Source of the DNA: Pirellulaceae bacterium
GTDB taxonomy: Bacteria; Planctomycetota; Planctomycetia; Pirellulales; Pirellulaceae
Assembly: GCA_025459265.1 (NCBI GenBank)
Contig: JALOQX010000007.1
Span: 1-45,803, forward strand
DNA: 45,803 nt
Direction: 5' to 3'
The notes beneath the pieces were generated by a model. It saw nothing but the letters and a program-made list of their open reading frames with translations. It was not told the DNA's origin and ran no database searches. Shown piece by piece: positions 35,495 through 45,607 of the stretch; position 1 is the stretch's first letter, and each line of letters starts with the position of its first letter. Made by a program: the position numbers and the translations under genes.

Positions 35495-36820
35495 CTAAGG
35501 GGTTCGCAGCCTGCCCGGGCCTGTCCGCGTGGACCGCGTCGCGGCGGCCGGCGCGACCGCCAGGCGGTGACCGGTGTGTGCGTGGAACCAATGGACCCGC
35601 GAAGGATCGAGCCCGATGGCCACCCTCCTCCCCACGTCCGGAGCCTCTCGAACTGGAACCGTTATCGCCCATTCAATACGCCGTGGTGGCCCGCCCGTCA
35701 ATTGCCAGCACGACGAAATATCCGGATCCTCGCCGACGCGTGCCAGCAGGCGGACGCGGACTACGCGCGAGCTGCCCAGCAGTTCGCCGCGCAGCACCTC
35801 GCCGGGGCCCAGGCAGGGGCACCCGCCCCCCGCGGTCGGATTGTGGTCCCCGCCGGCCCTGGCCGCCGGCAGCGGCAGGACCGTGCAGTGTTCGGGCCGG
35901 ATCCCCATCACGACGGCGCTGCCGTAGGTCTCCGGGCCGGGCACCGCGGTCGGGTAGGGCAGGATGCAGGTCGCATCACCGTGGCAGAACTGCACGTGGT
36001 CCGCCTGGCGCTGCCAGCGGCCCGGGATCAGGTTCATGCCGGGTGCGCCCACGAGTCGAGCCACCGTCGCAGTGGCGGGTCGGTCGTACACGTCGCGCGG
36101 CGGACCAACCTGCTGGATGGCCCCGCGCTCCATCACGACCAGGCGATCCCCCAGCGCCATTGCCTCCGCCTGATCGTGGGTGACGTACACCATGGTGCTG
36201 TGCGACCGCTCGTGGACGCGCCGGATTTCCTGCCGCAGCTCGCCGCGTTGCGGAGCGTCCACCTGCGAGAGCGGCTCGTCCAACAAAAACGCCGCCGGAC
36301 GGCGGACGAGCGCTCGGCCCAGCGCCACCCGCTGCTGTTCGCCGCCCGACAACGCGCCGGGCCGTCGCGCCAGCAGGTGACCGATCCCCAAGACGCCCGC
36401 CGCGTGCCGCACGCGGCGCCGGATGTCCCGTTCGCTGCCGGGTCGCCCGCGGGCACCCACGGGGTCCCGCCAGCGCCGCCAGGTTCGCGCCAACCAGTTT
36501 TCGCCTTCGTGCCACCACAGCCCGGCGGCCAGGTTGTCGGCCACCGTCAGGTGCGGATAGAGGACGCTCTGCTGAAACACCATGGCCACATTCCGCGCGC
36601 GGGGCGCCTCGCCATTGACGACCCGCCCAGCAATCCGGATGTGGCCGCAATCGGGCGCGTCGAGTCCGGCGATCAGCCGGAGCGTGGTTGTCTTGCCGCA
36701 GCCGCTGGGTCCGACCAGCACGACGAGCTCCTGATCGTCGATCTGGAGGTGGAGATCGCTCAGCGCGTGGATCGAACCCGCGAATGTCTTCGACACGCCC
36801 TCTAAGGCGACCGCGGCCAT
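35495..36820 (-). CDS. Sugar-type ABC transporter ATP-binding protein (MalK/UgpC-like)
   Basis: A 441-residue ATPase of the carbohydrate-importer family. Walker [10 protein letters not shown] (37-45), Q-loop FQQSVLYPH (82-90), signature LSGGEQQR (157-164), Walker [14 protein letters not shown] (176-188) and the switch THDQAEAM follow in order; the C-terminal ~200 residues are TOBE-like. A ~25-residue insertion (about 102-130, [16 protein letters not shown]) lies between Q-loop and signature. No permease or binding protein is nearby, so it may serve transporters encoded elsewhere, as MsmX does in Bacillus. Start at 36820 is preferred over 36865 on family match. An AT-rich perfect inverted repeat lies about 95 bases upstream. 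Confidence 0.93.
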   Translation of the reverse strand: MAAVALEGVSKTFAGSIHALSDLHLQIDDQELVVLVGPSGCGKTTTLRLIAGLDAPDCGHIRIAGRVVNGEAPRARNVAMVFQQSVLYPHLTVADNLAAGLWWHEGENWLARTWRRWRDPVGARGRPGSERDIRRRVRHAAGVLGIGHLLARRPGALSGGEQQRVALGRALVRRPAAFLLDEPLSQVDAPQRGELRQEIRRVHERSHSTMVYVTHDQAEAMALGDRLVVMERGAIQQVGPPRDVYDRPATATVARLVGAPGMNLIPGRWQRQADHVQFCHGDATCILPYPTAVPGPETYGSAVVMGIRPEHCTVLPLPAARAGGDHNPTAGGGCPCLGPGEVLRGELLGSSRVVRVRLLARVGEDPDISSCWQLTGGPPRRIEWAITVPVREAPDVGRRVAIGLDPSRVHWFHAHTGHRLAVAPAAATRSTRTGPGRLRTP

Positions 36821-36914
36821 GTCCCGCCACCCCGTCTCACGCACGTCACTAACAAAACGACCCACTCCAACCGGGAGCGGGTTCTGCGACGATCAATCGC
36901 TCGAACACATTCCT

Positions 36915-36936
36915 AAATCACAACTTAGTGTGATTT
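36915..36936. promoter_or_regulatory. Perfect 22-bp inverted repeat, candidate operator
   Basis: AAATCACA, ACTTAG, TGTGATTT: two perfect 8-base arms around a 6-base spacer, in an AT-rich island of otherwise GC-rich DNA about 95 bases before the ABC ATPase start. The arms resemble TGTGA/TCACA CRP-like half sites but in the inverse orientation. Either a regulator site or a structured element. Confidence 0.5.
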
Positions 36937-37118
36937 TCCGTCCCGCTAGGATATCAAGTCGCGATGGTGGATGTCAAGCTGCAGACCAGCGTTTGGATCG
37001 TGAGCTGGCGAGGGGACGGTTGTGACCGGGGGCATCGGTACGGGGGAGCGTGGCACGCGGAGATCCGGCCGGGCGTGCAGGGCTCGCCGCTGTGCGGCGC
37101 GAGTGGATCACGCCGGCG

Positions 37119-38441
37119 TCAGGCGAATCGTCGCACGGCCAGCGCGCTGGCCTGGCCCAGCGGAGTCAGACTCAGCGCGACGAACGCATCACCGGGTGGG
37201 ACGCGGTCCGATGTGACAACGGCGACCGGACAATCCGGGTCCGGCGTGGAATAGTTGAGCACGGGGAACAACCGGTCGTGGTTCAATGCCAGCAGACTGG
37301 CGATGACTTCCAGTACACCGCATCCCGCGCCCGTATTGCCCACGTAGCTCTTGACGGCGGTGACGGGCACTGGTGCGGTGCGGTCGGCAAAGACGTGGTG
37401 GATCGCCTGGGCTTCTGCGGCATCCGAGCGGCGTGTCGACAAGCCGTGGGCATGCACGTGACCGACGTCGTCGGGGACGAGTCGCGCCGTGCGCAGCGTC
37501 TGTCGCAGCGCGCTCTCGACAGCTCCCCGCAAGTCGCCCACACCGCGGGCATCCATCCGCGCGCACGAACCACTCCCCACGACTTCGCCCAGAATTGTCG
37601 CGCCGCGCGCCCGTGCCGTGTCGAGGGCTTCGAGCACCAGGGCCCCGGCACCTTCGCCCAGCACCATGCCGCTGCGATGGAGGTCGAAGGGTCGGCATAC
37701 CTGGCCGGGTGCGGTTTCCCCGTCGCAGGCAATCTCTTCCTGCAGCACGACGTGCAGCGTCCGCAGCGGGTGCACGCGCGTGCCGGTGGCGCCGGCCACG
37801 ATCGTGTCGGCGGCGCCGCGCGCGATGATATGACTGGCTTCGCCAAGGGCCAGGTGCGCGGACGCCTCCCGCATCGTCAGCGAGTTGCTCGGACCGCGCA
37901 GGTCGTTGTAAATCGCAATGTGACTGGCCGGCATGTTCGGCAGGTACTTCAGCAGCCACAGCGGCGTGATCTGCGGGAGCCCCTGCGCCGCCCACGCATC
38001 GAAAGCGAACCGGCCGTCGGCCCCGACGCAGGCGGCGATGGCGTCGACGAATTCGTCCGGGCCCGACAAGATGTAGTCACTACCGAACACGACGCCCGTG
38101 CGGTCCACATCGTAGGACCCTGCCCCCAGTCCCGCGTGGGCCAGCGCCCGCTGCGCCGCGGCGACCCCCATCTGGATCTCCCGGCACATGACCTTGATCC
38201 CTTTGCGGATCGATCGCGTCTGGTCCTTGTCCAGGACGCCGAAATCGGCAATTTCGCCGGCAAAACCGCGCGCTTCGGCCGCAAACGGCATCCGCAGCAG
38301 CGCACCGGGCAGATCTGCCACCGCGTGGATGCCGGACCGACCGGTCGTCACGGCCTCCCAGAGCGACTCGATGGTGTTGCCCACCGGGCTGATCAGGCCC
38401 AGACCCGTGATGACGACCCGACGTGGGCTGGCTGTCGACAT
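37119..38441 (-). CDS. Beta-ketoacyl synthase-like protein with Cys-to-Glu active site
   Basis: A 440-residue thiolase-fold protein of the FabF class (VVITGLGLISPVGNTIESLW near the N-terminus, FDLHRSGMVLGEGAGALVLE in the middle, HVHAHGLSTRRSDAAEAQAI). In FabF alignment the nucleophilic Cys (TACTSG) is replaced by Glu192 (TMREAS); the first His is kept (His332 in HAHG) but the second (KSxxGH) is Asn369 (KSYVGNT). A condensing enzyme cannot work that way, so it may be decarboxylase-like, a chain-length-factor-like partner, or a catalytically silent subunit. No acyl carrier protein or other Fab gene is adjacent. Start at 38441 is chosen from family alignment. Confidence 0.85.
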   Translation of the reverse strand: MSTASPRRVVITGLGLISPVGNTIESLWEAVTTGRSGIHAVADLPGALLRMPFAAEARGFAGEIADFGVLDKDQTRSIRKGIKVMCREIQMGVAAAQRALAHAGLGAGSYDVDRTGVVFGSDYILSGPDEFVDAIAACVGADGRFAFDAWAAQGLPQITPLWLLKYLPNMPASHIAIYNDLRGPSNSLTMREASAHLALGEASHIIARGAADTIVAGATGTRVHPLRTLHVVLQEEIACDGETAPGQVCRPFDLHRSGMVLGEGAGALVLEALDTARARGATILGEVVGSGSCARMDARGVGDLRGAVESALRQTLRTARLVPDDVGHVHAHGLSTRRSDAAEAQAIHHVFADRTAPVPVTAVKSYVGNTGAGCGVLEVIASLLALNHDRLFPVLNYSTPDPDCPVAVVTSDRVPPGDAFVALSLTPLGQASALAVRRFA

Positions 38442-38527
38442 ACGTTCCACTGGGATACGCGGTTGTGGGGCATCCTGACGCGGCCGCACGCGGCCCGGTG
38501 GCGACGACTGCCTCCCACCTGCGGCCC

Positions 38528-38556
38528 ATTGTAGAGAGCCTGTCGCGGCAAGTCGA
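38528..38556 (-). promoter_or_regulatory. Candidate sigma-70 promoter of the ketosynthase-like gene
   Basis: TCGACT (4/6), 17 bases, TACAAT (5/6) on the minus strand, 87 bases before the start codon, with the recurrent CTACAATG around the -10. Confidence 0.4.
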
Positions 38557-38623
38557 GGCGAGCGCACCCGCCGCGCTCGGCGGTCCCGGCGCACGCGCGG
38601 GCCCACCACGCACGGGCTCTGCG

Positions 38624-39880
38624 TCAGTACCGTGCGTTGGTCGGGACCACCGTGCCGCCGGCAGCCGTCGCCGGTCCGATCAGCGCCTGACTGGCTTTGC
38701 CCAGCACTTCAATCAACAACAGCGCGTCCGCTCGATTCCCGGTCCGGGCAAACGGATTCGGCAGGCCCCAGGCGCTCTGACGCTCGGGTCCGGGCGACGC
38801 CACGACACCGCAACTCATCAACAGCACCTGATTGGCCGGCCAGCGAAACCGTTCGTGCAACCGCCAGCTGGCGACCTGCGGCACCTGGATTTCGATCCGC
38901 TGCGCCTGACCGCCAAAGCCGGGCACGTCGACCGTGACCGGCACCAGCCGCTCGACCTGGTCGATGTTGCACTTGAGCACCGCGTCGATCGTCCGCTCGT
39001 CCTGTGACAGCAGCGGACTGACCTGCAACGTGAACCCTTCCTGGATCTGCCCGCGTTCCACGTCATACCCGACCCACCCGCCCTCTTGCGGGCGCGTCCG
39101 CAGGCCCTTCACGTAGATGCGCGGGCGGAGGTTGGAGATCGACTGCGTCTGCCCGTTGTGGAACACCAGCTGCGGTGCGGAGTGCTCGCGGAAATCGACG
39201 CGGCGGCGTAGTTCGGCCACCAGCAGCGCCGCGTCCTCCTTGGATACCAGCCAGGCCTCGATCCCCGCGGACTGCACGCTGACCGGGCGCAGCCGATGCA
39301 GGAAGGCGGAGCGCCAGTTCGGGCTGTCGACCGCCACCACCCGCAGCCCCAGCACGTGCGGATCCTGCGTCCCGTTCACGAAGCGGCCAATCACCTCGGC
39401 CACCACCTGCTGCATCGCCGGTGTGTGGTACACGCTGACGGTCGTGGGCGTGGCGCTCAACAGACCCAACGGCGGCCGAAACCAGATATCGCTGCCCGTC
39501 TCGCGGAGGATCCAGTCGATCACCGCTTGTTCCGGGTGTTCGCTGCCCGTGACCCGCGATGTGTACACGCTGATGTCGTATTGCTGCCAGACCTGACCCT
39601 CGTCGGCCCGTGGCAAGTCACTGCTTCCGCCGCGCAGGGGTACGGCGGCTTCCGCCGGCCGCACCCGCAGTGCGTCAAGTGACGCGTCACTGAGCGAAGC
39701 GCCGCTGGTCGCCTGCGGCGGACTGCCATCCGACGCGCGCCACACCTCTCCGCCGGCCGCGGCCGGCAGCGACGACCCGTTCGCATCGGGCAATGTCCCT
39801 GGGGTCGGCTGAGCCGCCGCCGCACGCCACAGGACAACTTGCAGCAATAGACACCCCACACTCGCGCCGCGACCGTACAT
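38624..39880 (-). CDS. Exported secretin-like protein
   Basis: A 418-residue protein with a signal peptide (GCLLLQVVLWRAAAAQP, cut near residue 25). Residues ~85-180 resemble a secretin N-domain (VIDWILRETGSDIWF, then TVSVYHTPAMQQVVAEVIGR), and residues ~250-330 recall the conserved secretin core (FTLQVSPLLSQDERTIDAVL). It is shorter than a full secretin and no type II/IV system genes are adjacent, so it may be a stand-alone outer-membrane or periplasmic protein. Start at 39880 is chosen because a perfect GGAGGT lies five bases upstream. A good promoter candidate precedes it. Function is uncertain. Confidence 0.65.
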   Translation of the reverse strand: MYGRGASVGCLLLQVVLWRAAAAQPTPGTLPDANGSSLPAAAGGEVWRASDGSPPQATSGASLSDASLDALRVRPAEAAVPLRGGSSDLPRADEGQVWQQYDISVYTSRVTGSEHPEQAVIDWILRETGSDIWFRPPLGLLSATPTTVSVYHTPAMQQVVAEVIGRFVNGTQDPHVLGLRVVAVDSPNWRSAFLHRLRPVSVQSAGIEAWLVSKEDAALLVAELRRRVDFREHSAPQLVFHNGQTQSISNLRPRIYVKGLRTRPQEGGWVGYDVERGQIQEGFTLQVSPLLSQDERTIDAVLKCNIDQVERLVPVTVDVPGFGGQAQRIEIQVPQVASWRLHERFRWPANQVLLMSCGVVASPGPERQSAWGLPNPFARTGNRADALLLIEVLGKASQALIGPATAAGGTVVPTNARY

Positions 39881-39957
39881 CCCACACCTCCGTGCCAACA
39901 TAGAGCTTGCCGCCCGCACTGTTCACGCGGCGGCACCTGCCCGGGACGCGTCGCGGG

Positions 39958-39987
39958 AGTATAGATGTGCTGGCGGGCGCATCACAA
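39958..39987 (-). promoter_or_regulatory. Candidate sigma-70 promoter of the secretin-like gene
   Basis: TTGTGA (4/6), 18 bases, TATACT (5/6) on the minus strand, about 77 bases before the ATG. The best-looking -10 hexamer among the candidates in this window. Confidence 0.45.
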
Positions 39988-40056
39988 GACGAATTCTCGG
40001 GCTGCTAGCACGGGCCGTACGGGTCTGGTGCCTCGTCCCGGCATAATCTTGGGGTT

Positions 40057-40095
40057 GGGTGGCTGGGGACTCCCTTCGTTCGTCCCCAGCCGCCC
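40057..40095. terminator. Strong hairpin downstream of xylA
   Basis: GGCTGGGGAC (40061-40070) pairs perfectly with GTCCCCAGCC (40082-40091) around an 11-base loop; the stem extends by one G-U wobble and three G-C pairs. It lies 23 bases after the xylA stop. No T tract follows, so intrinsic termination is not certain; it may stabilise the transcript 3' end. Confidence 0.45.
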
Positions 40096-40118
40096 CAATA
40101 CGGAGCGTTGACGACGCA

Positions 40119-41429
<1,311 letters not shown>

Positions 41430-41520
41430 GTCAGCTGCTCTCCCACCACACGAGGAACCTGGGGTCCGGCACGCTAACAAGGTAACGCGGGAGACCATCG
41501 GCGCACAGTAGCGACCTGGC

Positions 41521-42327
41521 TCACCCTGTCATCCGTCCGATGATGCGATCGCCCAGGGTCGGCCAGAGCTGGAGCAGCGCGGCCAACAGGCGGGCAGAGC
41601 GCGGGACCACCAGCTCGGGCACGCGCCGTTCCGCGGCGCGCAGAATCCGACGGCACAGGTCGTCGGGATCGAGCCCCCGCAGCCGGACGCCGCCACCTGG
41701 CTGCCGGGCCGCTTCCGGCAACTGGGCGGACTCGGCGGCATAGCGACGGCCGGCATCGGGGCGGGCGATCGGCCCGGGGCACACCAGCAACACATGCAGG
41801 CCGCGCGGCCCCAGTTCCAGCCGCAGTTGGTGCGAGAAGGCCGCGACGGCGAACTTGCTGGCCGGATACGCGCCGAGGTACCGGGCGGCCATCTTGGCCG
41901 CCAGCGAACCGATGTTGATCACATGTCCACGGCTCGCCAGCAGACGTCCCATGGCAGCCTGGGTGCAACGCACGGTGCCCAGGAAGTTCAGGTCCAGGAA
42001 GGCCTGGAAGGTCTCCACCGGCGTGTCGACGACCGCGCCGCGCCCGGATCGCCCCGCGCAGTTCACCAGCGCGTCAAGCTGACCGAACTCATCGTCCACC
42101 CGCTGGAACAACTGCGCGACGGACGCGGACTGCGTCACGTCGGTGACCACGGTGTGGACCACCGTCGGCCCTTCGCGCAGCGCCGTGCGGGCCTGGTCCA
42201 GCGCCGCGGCGTCGCGGTCGGCCAGCACCAGCCGGGCGCCAACGCGGGCGAAATGGGTGGCCAGACGCCCGCCCAGGCCGGCAGCGCCGCCCGTGACGAG
42301 CACGACTTTGTTCTGCCAGTACGTCAT
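41521..42327 (-). CDS. Short-chain dehydrogenase/reductase
   Basis: A 268-residue NAD(P)-dependent oxidoreductase of the classical SDR family: Rossmann motif TGGAAGLG (12-19), VTDVTQ acidic-binding segment, NCAG (89-92), catalytic Ser141, Tyr154 and Lys158 (YPASK), then VCPGPI. The C-terminal ~60 residues ([20 protein letters not shown] and a hydrophobic end) resemble SDR proteins that may sit at the membrane. The substrate cannot be inferred. It shares the strand with xylA but with a 91-base gap, so the link is weak. It is divergent from comEC. Confidence 0.92.
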   Translation of the reverse strand: MTYWQNKVVLVTGGAAGLGGRLATHFARVGARLVLADRDAAALDQARTALREGPTVVHTVVTDVTQSASVAQLFQRVDDEFGQLDALVNCAGRSGRGAVVDTPVETFQAFLDLNFLGTVRCTQAAMGRLLASRGHVINIGSLAAKMAARYLGAYPASKFAVAAFSHQLRLELGPRGLHVLLVCPGPIARPDAGRRYAAESAQLPEAARQPGGGVRLRGLDPDDLCRRILRAAERRVPELVVPRSARLLAALLQLWPTLGDRIIGRMTG

Positions 42328-42458
42328 GGAAGTCCGTTCACTTGTGCCATCCGGCAACGCCGCTGGTGGCGGCCAGCAGGTGCCCTCGGGCCGCCCTCCG
42401 GCCAGCATAACGGCTGGTGGTCGCGGACCGCAATCTGTTAGAGTGTTGGGGCGGCGCG

Positions 42459-45041
42459 ATGCGGGCGGCACGGCGGCGGATTGGGGGCGGGAGCCGGGAG
42501 CATCGCGTGGTTCGTCCCGTAGGAGTCAATGCGCGCGTTCACGCAGCGCCGGGTCCGCTCGTCGGGGTGCTGGCCGCCGCCTGCAGCGGCGTGGTGCTCG
42601 ACCATCAGTTGGCGATCCCTTGGCGGATCTGGGCGGCGGCGGTGCCGTTGGCATTGGGGGTGTGGGCCTGGGCGTTTCGTCGGCAGGCCGCGGCCGTGGC
42701 GGCACTGCCGTTGCTGGCGGCCGTGGCGGCACTGGCCGGGCTGTGGCACCATGAGCGGTGGTGGTGGTTTCGGCCCGACGAAATTGCCCGCTACGCAACG
42801 GACGCAGCGCAACCGGTGCTGGTTCGTGTGATCGCGCTGGAGCCGCCCCGCTGGAGCCCGGCCGAGCCGCCATCGCCCTTGAGCACCGTGGAGCACGACG
42901 AACAGTCCCGCTGCACGGTGCGCGTCGAGGCCCTCCGCCAGGCGGATCAATGGGTGCGGGTGTCCGGTCGGGTTTCGCTGCTGGTCCGGGGACGGCTGGC
43001 GGATGTGCGGCGCGGCGATCGGCTGGAAGTGGCTGGTCTACTGGTCCGGGTGCGGTCGCCGGGCAATCCGGGCGAGCCGGACCTGGCAGCACAACGGCGC
43101 GGGCAGCGGCAGCTGGCCGTGCTGCACTGCCGGTATGGAGCTTGCGTCCAGCGCCTCGCGTCCGGCGCAGCGTGGAGTCCCCTGCGGCAGCTGGGGCACG
43201 TGCGGGTATGGGGCGAGCAGATGCTCGAGCGGCATGTCGCGCTGCGGCAGTCGGAACTGGCTGCCGCCTTGCTGCTGGGGAGTCGCGAGCAATTGCCGCG
43301 CGCGACGACGCAGGCTTTCTTCACGAGCGGAACCAGTCACTTACTGGCCATCTCGGGCCTGCACGTGAGCATTTTGGCCACGGCCCTATGGGTCTGGCTG
43401 CGCCTGGAGTGGTCGCCGCGTCGCAGGCTGGGGCTGTTCGCGCTGACAGCGACCATCGCCGTGGTCTATGCGGTGCTTGTCGGTGCCCGGGCCCCGGTGG
43501 TCCGGGCCGCGGTCATGATCGGCCTGTACTGTCTGGCCCGCGCCGGCGGGCGGCGCCCGGCCGCCTGGAACGCCTGGGCTGCCGCCGCCCTGGTAACCGT
43601 GGGGCTGACGCCCAGCGGCATCTATGACCTCGGGACGCAGCTGTCGTTTCTGGCCGTGGCCGTACTCATCGCGCGCTGGCCGGCGGTGACGGCCCGCGGT
43701 CGCAGGCAGGATCCGCTGCAGAAGCTCGTGGAGCAAGCCGCGCCGGCCGGTTGGCGGCTGGCCCGTGCGGCGGCTGGCAGGCTCGCTGACCTGATGTGGA
43801 TGTCGACCCTGGTGTGGTTGGTGACCCTGCCGCTGGTGGCGCACCGGCTCCATATTGTGCCTTGGCTGGGAGTGCCCATGAACGTGGTGCTCGGGGGACC
43901 CGTCTCGGTCGCGCTGTTCGCGGCGGCGGCCGTGCTGGTGTTGGCCCCGGTGCCGGCGTTGGCCGCCGTGGCCGGCTGGCTCTGCGGCGGGGCGCTGCAC
44001 TTCATGCAGTGGTGCACCGCAATTGTGGGGACGCATCCGTGGGCGTGTTCGTGGGTGGCGGGACCACCCGTTGTGCTGGTCGCCCTGTTCTACGGCGCTC
44101 TGGCTCTGACACACTTCACACCCCTGCGTCCCCCGCGACGCTGGGCGGCGGGGCTGCTGGCTCTGTGGCTTGGGCTGTGCGCGGCCACCAGCGGCACGGC
44201 GATCCGCGCCTGGCGACTCACACACGGCGCACCGCTGCGTGTGTCGTTCGTTGCCGCCGGACACGGTCTGTGCGTTCTGATCGAACTCCCCAACGGCCGC
44301 TCGCTGCTCTACGACGCCGGGCGCATGGGGAGTCCGCGCGTGGCGGCTGCGCCGATCGCCGCGGCGTTGTGGTCGCGACGGATCGCCCACCTGGATGCGA
44401 TCATCGTCTCCCATGCCGACGCGGACCATTTCAACGCCGTGCCGGAACTGTTGCACCGTTTCTCCGTGGGGGTCGTGTATGTCTCGCCGGTCATGTTCCG
44501 CGCAGCGCCGCCGGCGCTGCAGGAGTTGGCGGCGGCCGTCCGCGGCGCGCAGGTGCCGCTCGAGATGCTCCGGGAGGGAGATGGCCTGGATGGCGGGGAG
44601 GGTGTCTGCGTCAGGACGCTCCACCCCGCCGAGTCGACCGACGCGGGGGGAGACAACAGCGACAGCATCGTGCTCTGGATCGGCCGTGGCGAGCACGGCC
44701 TGCTGTTGACCGGCGACCTCGAGGGGCGCGGTCTGGCGGAACTGTTGGCTGAACTCCCACCTCCCTGCGATGTCCTGCTGGCACCGCACCACGGGAGCGC
44801 GCTGAGTCGGCCGCGCGACGTCGTCGCCTGGGCGCACCCGCGCTGGGTCGTGATCAGCGCAGGAGCCAAACCTAGCACGGCAAGCATGCTGCAGCCCTAC
44901 GCACGCGGCGGCGCCGTCGTGCACTGGACGCACCGGGACGGCCTGGTGGAGGCGGTCATTGGCGAGGGGCCCTGGCGCATCCGGACACATCGGCACGGAC
45001 CGTCCCCCGCGGCCGCGGGTCATTCTGCCCGCGTGCCATGA
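42459..45041 (+). CDS. ComEC/Rec2 family DNA-uptake channel protein
   Basis: An 860-residue integral membrane protein with the full ComEC layout: an N-terminal hydrophobic region with DUF4131-type OB segment (RVEALRQADQWVRVSGRVSL), the Competence domain (LLLGSREQLPRATTQAFFTS, then GTSHLLAISGLHVSILAT, and ARAPVVRAAVMIGLYCLAR), a run of membrane helices, and a C-terminal metallo-beta-lactamase-like domain (IIVSHADADHFNAVPELLHR, LLLTGDLEGRGL, LLAPHHGS). In competent bacteria ComEC carries single-stranded DNA across the inner membrane. Other competence genes are not seen here. The start is uncertain: ATG 42459 or 42417. The 3' end overlaps the convergent ECF sigma gene by 22 bases. Confidence 0.92.
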   Translation: MRAARRRIGGGSREHRVVRPVGVNARVHAAPGPLVGVLAAACSGVVLDHQLAIPWRIWAAAVPLALGVWAWAFRRQAAAVAALPLLAAVAALAGLWHHERWWWFRPDEIARYATDAAQPVLVRVIALEPPRWSPAEPPSPLSTVEHDEQSRCTVRVEALRQADQWVRVSGRVSLLVRGRLADVRRGDRLEVAGLLVRVRSPGNPGEPDLAAQRRGQRQLAVLHCRYGACVQRLASGAAWSPLRQLGHVRVWGEQMLERHVALRQSELAAALLLGSREQLPRATTQAFFTSGTSHLLAISGLHVSILATALWVWLRLEWSPRRRLGLFALTATIAVVYAVLVGARAPVVRAAVMIGLYCLARAGGRRPAAWNAWAAAALVTVGLTPSGIYDLGTQLSFLAVAVLIARWPAVTARGRRQDPLQKLVEQAAPAGWRLARAAAGRLADLMWMSTLVWLVTLPLVAHRLHIVPWLGVPMNVVLGGPVSVALFAAAAVLVLAPVPALAAVAGWLCGGALHFMQWCTAIVGTHPWACSWVAGPPVVLVALFYGALALTHFTPLRPPRRWAAGLLALWLGLCAATSGTAIRAWRLTHGAPLRVSFVAAGHGLCVLIELPNGRSLLYDAGRMGSPRVAAAPIAAALWSRRIAHLDAIIVSHADADHFNAVPELLHRFSVGVVYVSPVMFRAAPPALQELAAAVRGAQVPLEMLREGDGLDGGEGVCVRTLHPAESTDAGGDNSDSIVLWIGRGEHGLLLTGDLEGRGLAELLAELPPPCDVLLAPHHGSALSRPRDVVAWAHPRWVVISAGAKPSTASMLQPYARGGAVVHWTHRDGLVEAVIGEGPWRIRTHRHGPSPAAAGHSARVP

Positions 45042-45586
45042 TGGTGGTCGCGCAGATGGTCACGCATCAGCGACCGCGCCCGGTGCAGTCGACTGCGCAC
45101 AGTACCGAGAGAAACGCCCAGGATCTTCGCAATCGACTGATAGTCGAACCCTTCCAGGTCACGCAGCACGAGCACGACGCGGAATTCTTCGCTGAGCTGC
45201 GCCAGGGCGCGCGTTACGGCCGCAGCTCGTTCTTCGCGCAGCATGCGGTCCTGGGGATGGTCGCCCGGATCGACCGGATCGTCGCCGGTCAGGACGCGGG
45301 CGGCGTCGATCGACGTCTCAGGACGTCGGCGGCGGTGCCGATGAAGTGCGATGTTGATGGCAATGCGGTAGAGCCACGTGAAGAACGAACTGTCGCCGCG
45401 GAACGTGCCCAGCTTGCGCATCGCCTGGACGAATGCGTCCTGGACCACGTCTTCCGCCTCCTCGGGACAGGAGACGACGTGCACCAGGCCGGTGAACAGC
45501 CGGTCCTGATAGCGGCGCACCAACTGGCCGAAGGCGGCGGTGTCGCCGCCCATGGCTTGCTCGATCAGATGCTGGTCGTCGCTCAC
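45020..45586 (-). CDS. ECF-family RNA polymerase sigma factor (RpoE-like)
   Basis: A 188-residue sigma factor with region 2 (FGQLVRRYQDRLFTGLVHVV, EEAEDVVQDAFVQAMRKLGT, FFTWLYRIAINIALHRHRRR) and region 4 (LAQLSEEFRVVLVLRDLEGF, then the helix-turn-helix YQSIAKILGVSLGTVRSRLH). It belongs to the RpoE-like group often paired with an anti-sigma gene, but any partner would be downstream on the minus strand, where comEC lies antisense instead; none is seen. A tandem repeat array begins 21 bases upstream of its start codon, where its promoter would be expected. Its last 22 bases overlap the comEC 3' end. Confidence 0.95.
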   Translation of the reverse strand: MSDDQHLIEQAMGGDTAAFGQLVRRYQDRLFTGLVHVVSCPEEAEDVVQDAFVQAMRKLGTFRGDSSFFTWLYRIAINIALHRHRRRRPETSIDAARVLTGDDPVDPGDHPQDRMLREERAAAVTRALAQLSEEFRVVLVLRDLEGFDYQSIAKILGVSLGTVRSRLHRARSLMRDHLRDHHHGTRAE

Positions 45587-45607
45587 TGTTCAGGACCCAT
45601 GCACGTC

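Noticed and set aside
36915-36936. CRP binding site
   Set aside because: Half sites are in the inverted order relative to the CRP consensus (TCACA-N6-TGTGA rather than TGTGA-N6-TCACA), so the CRP label is not justified.
36964-37254. 96-codon plus-strand ORF after the AT-rich palindrome
   Set aside because: It overlaps the ketosynthase-like gene 3' end antisense, has no ribosome site and no recognisable protein.
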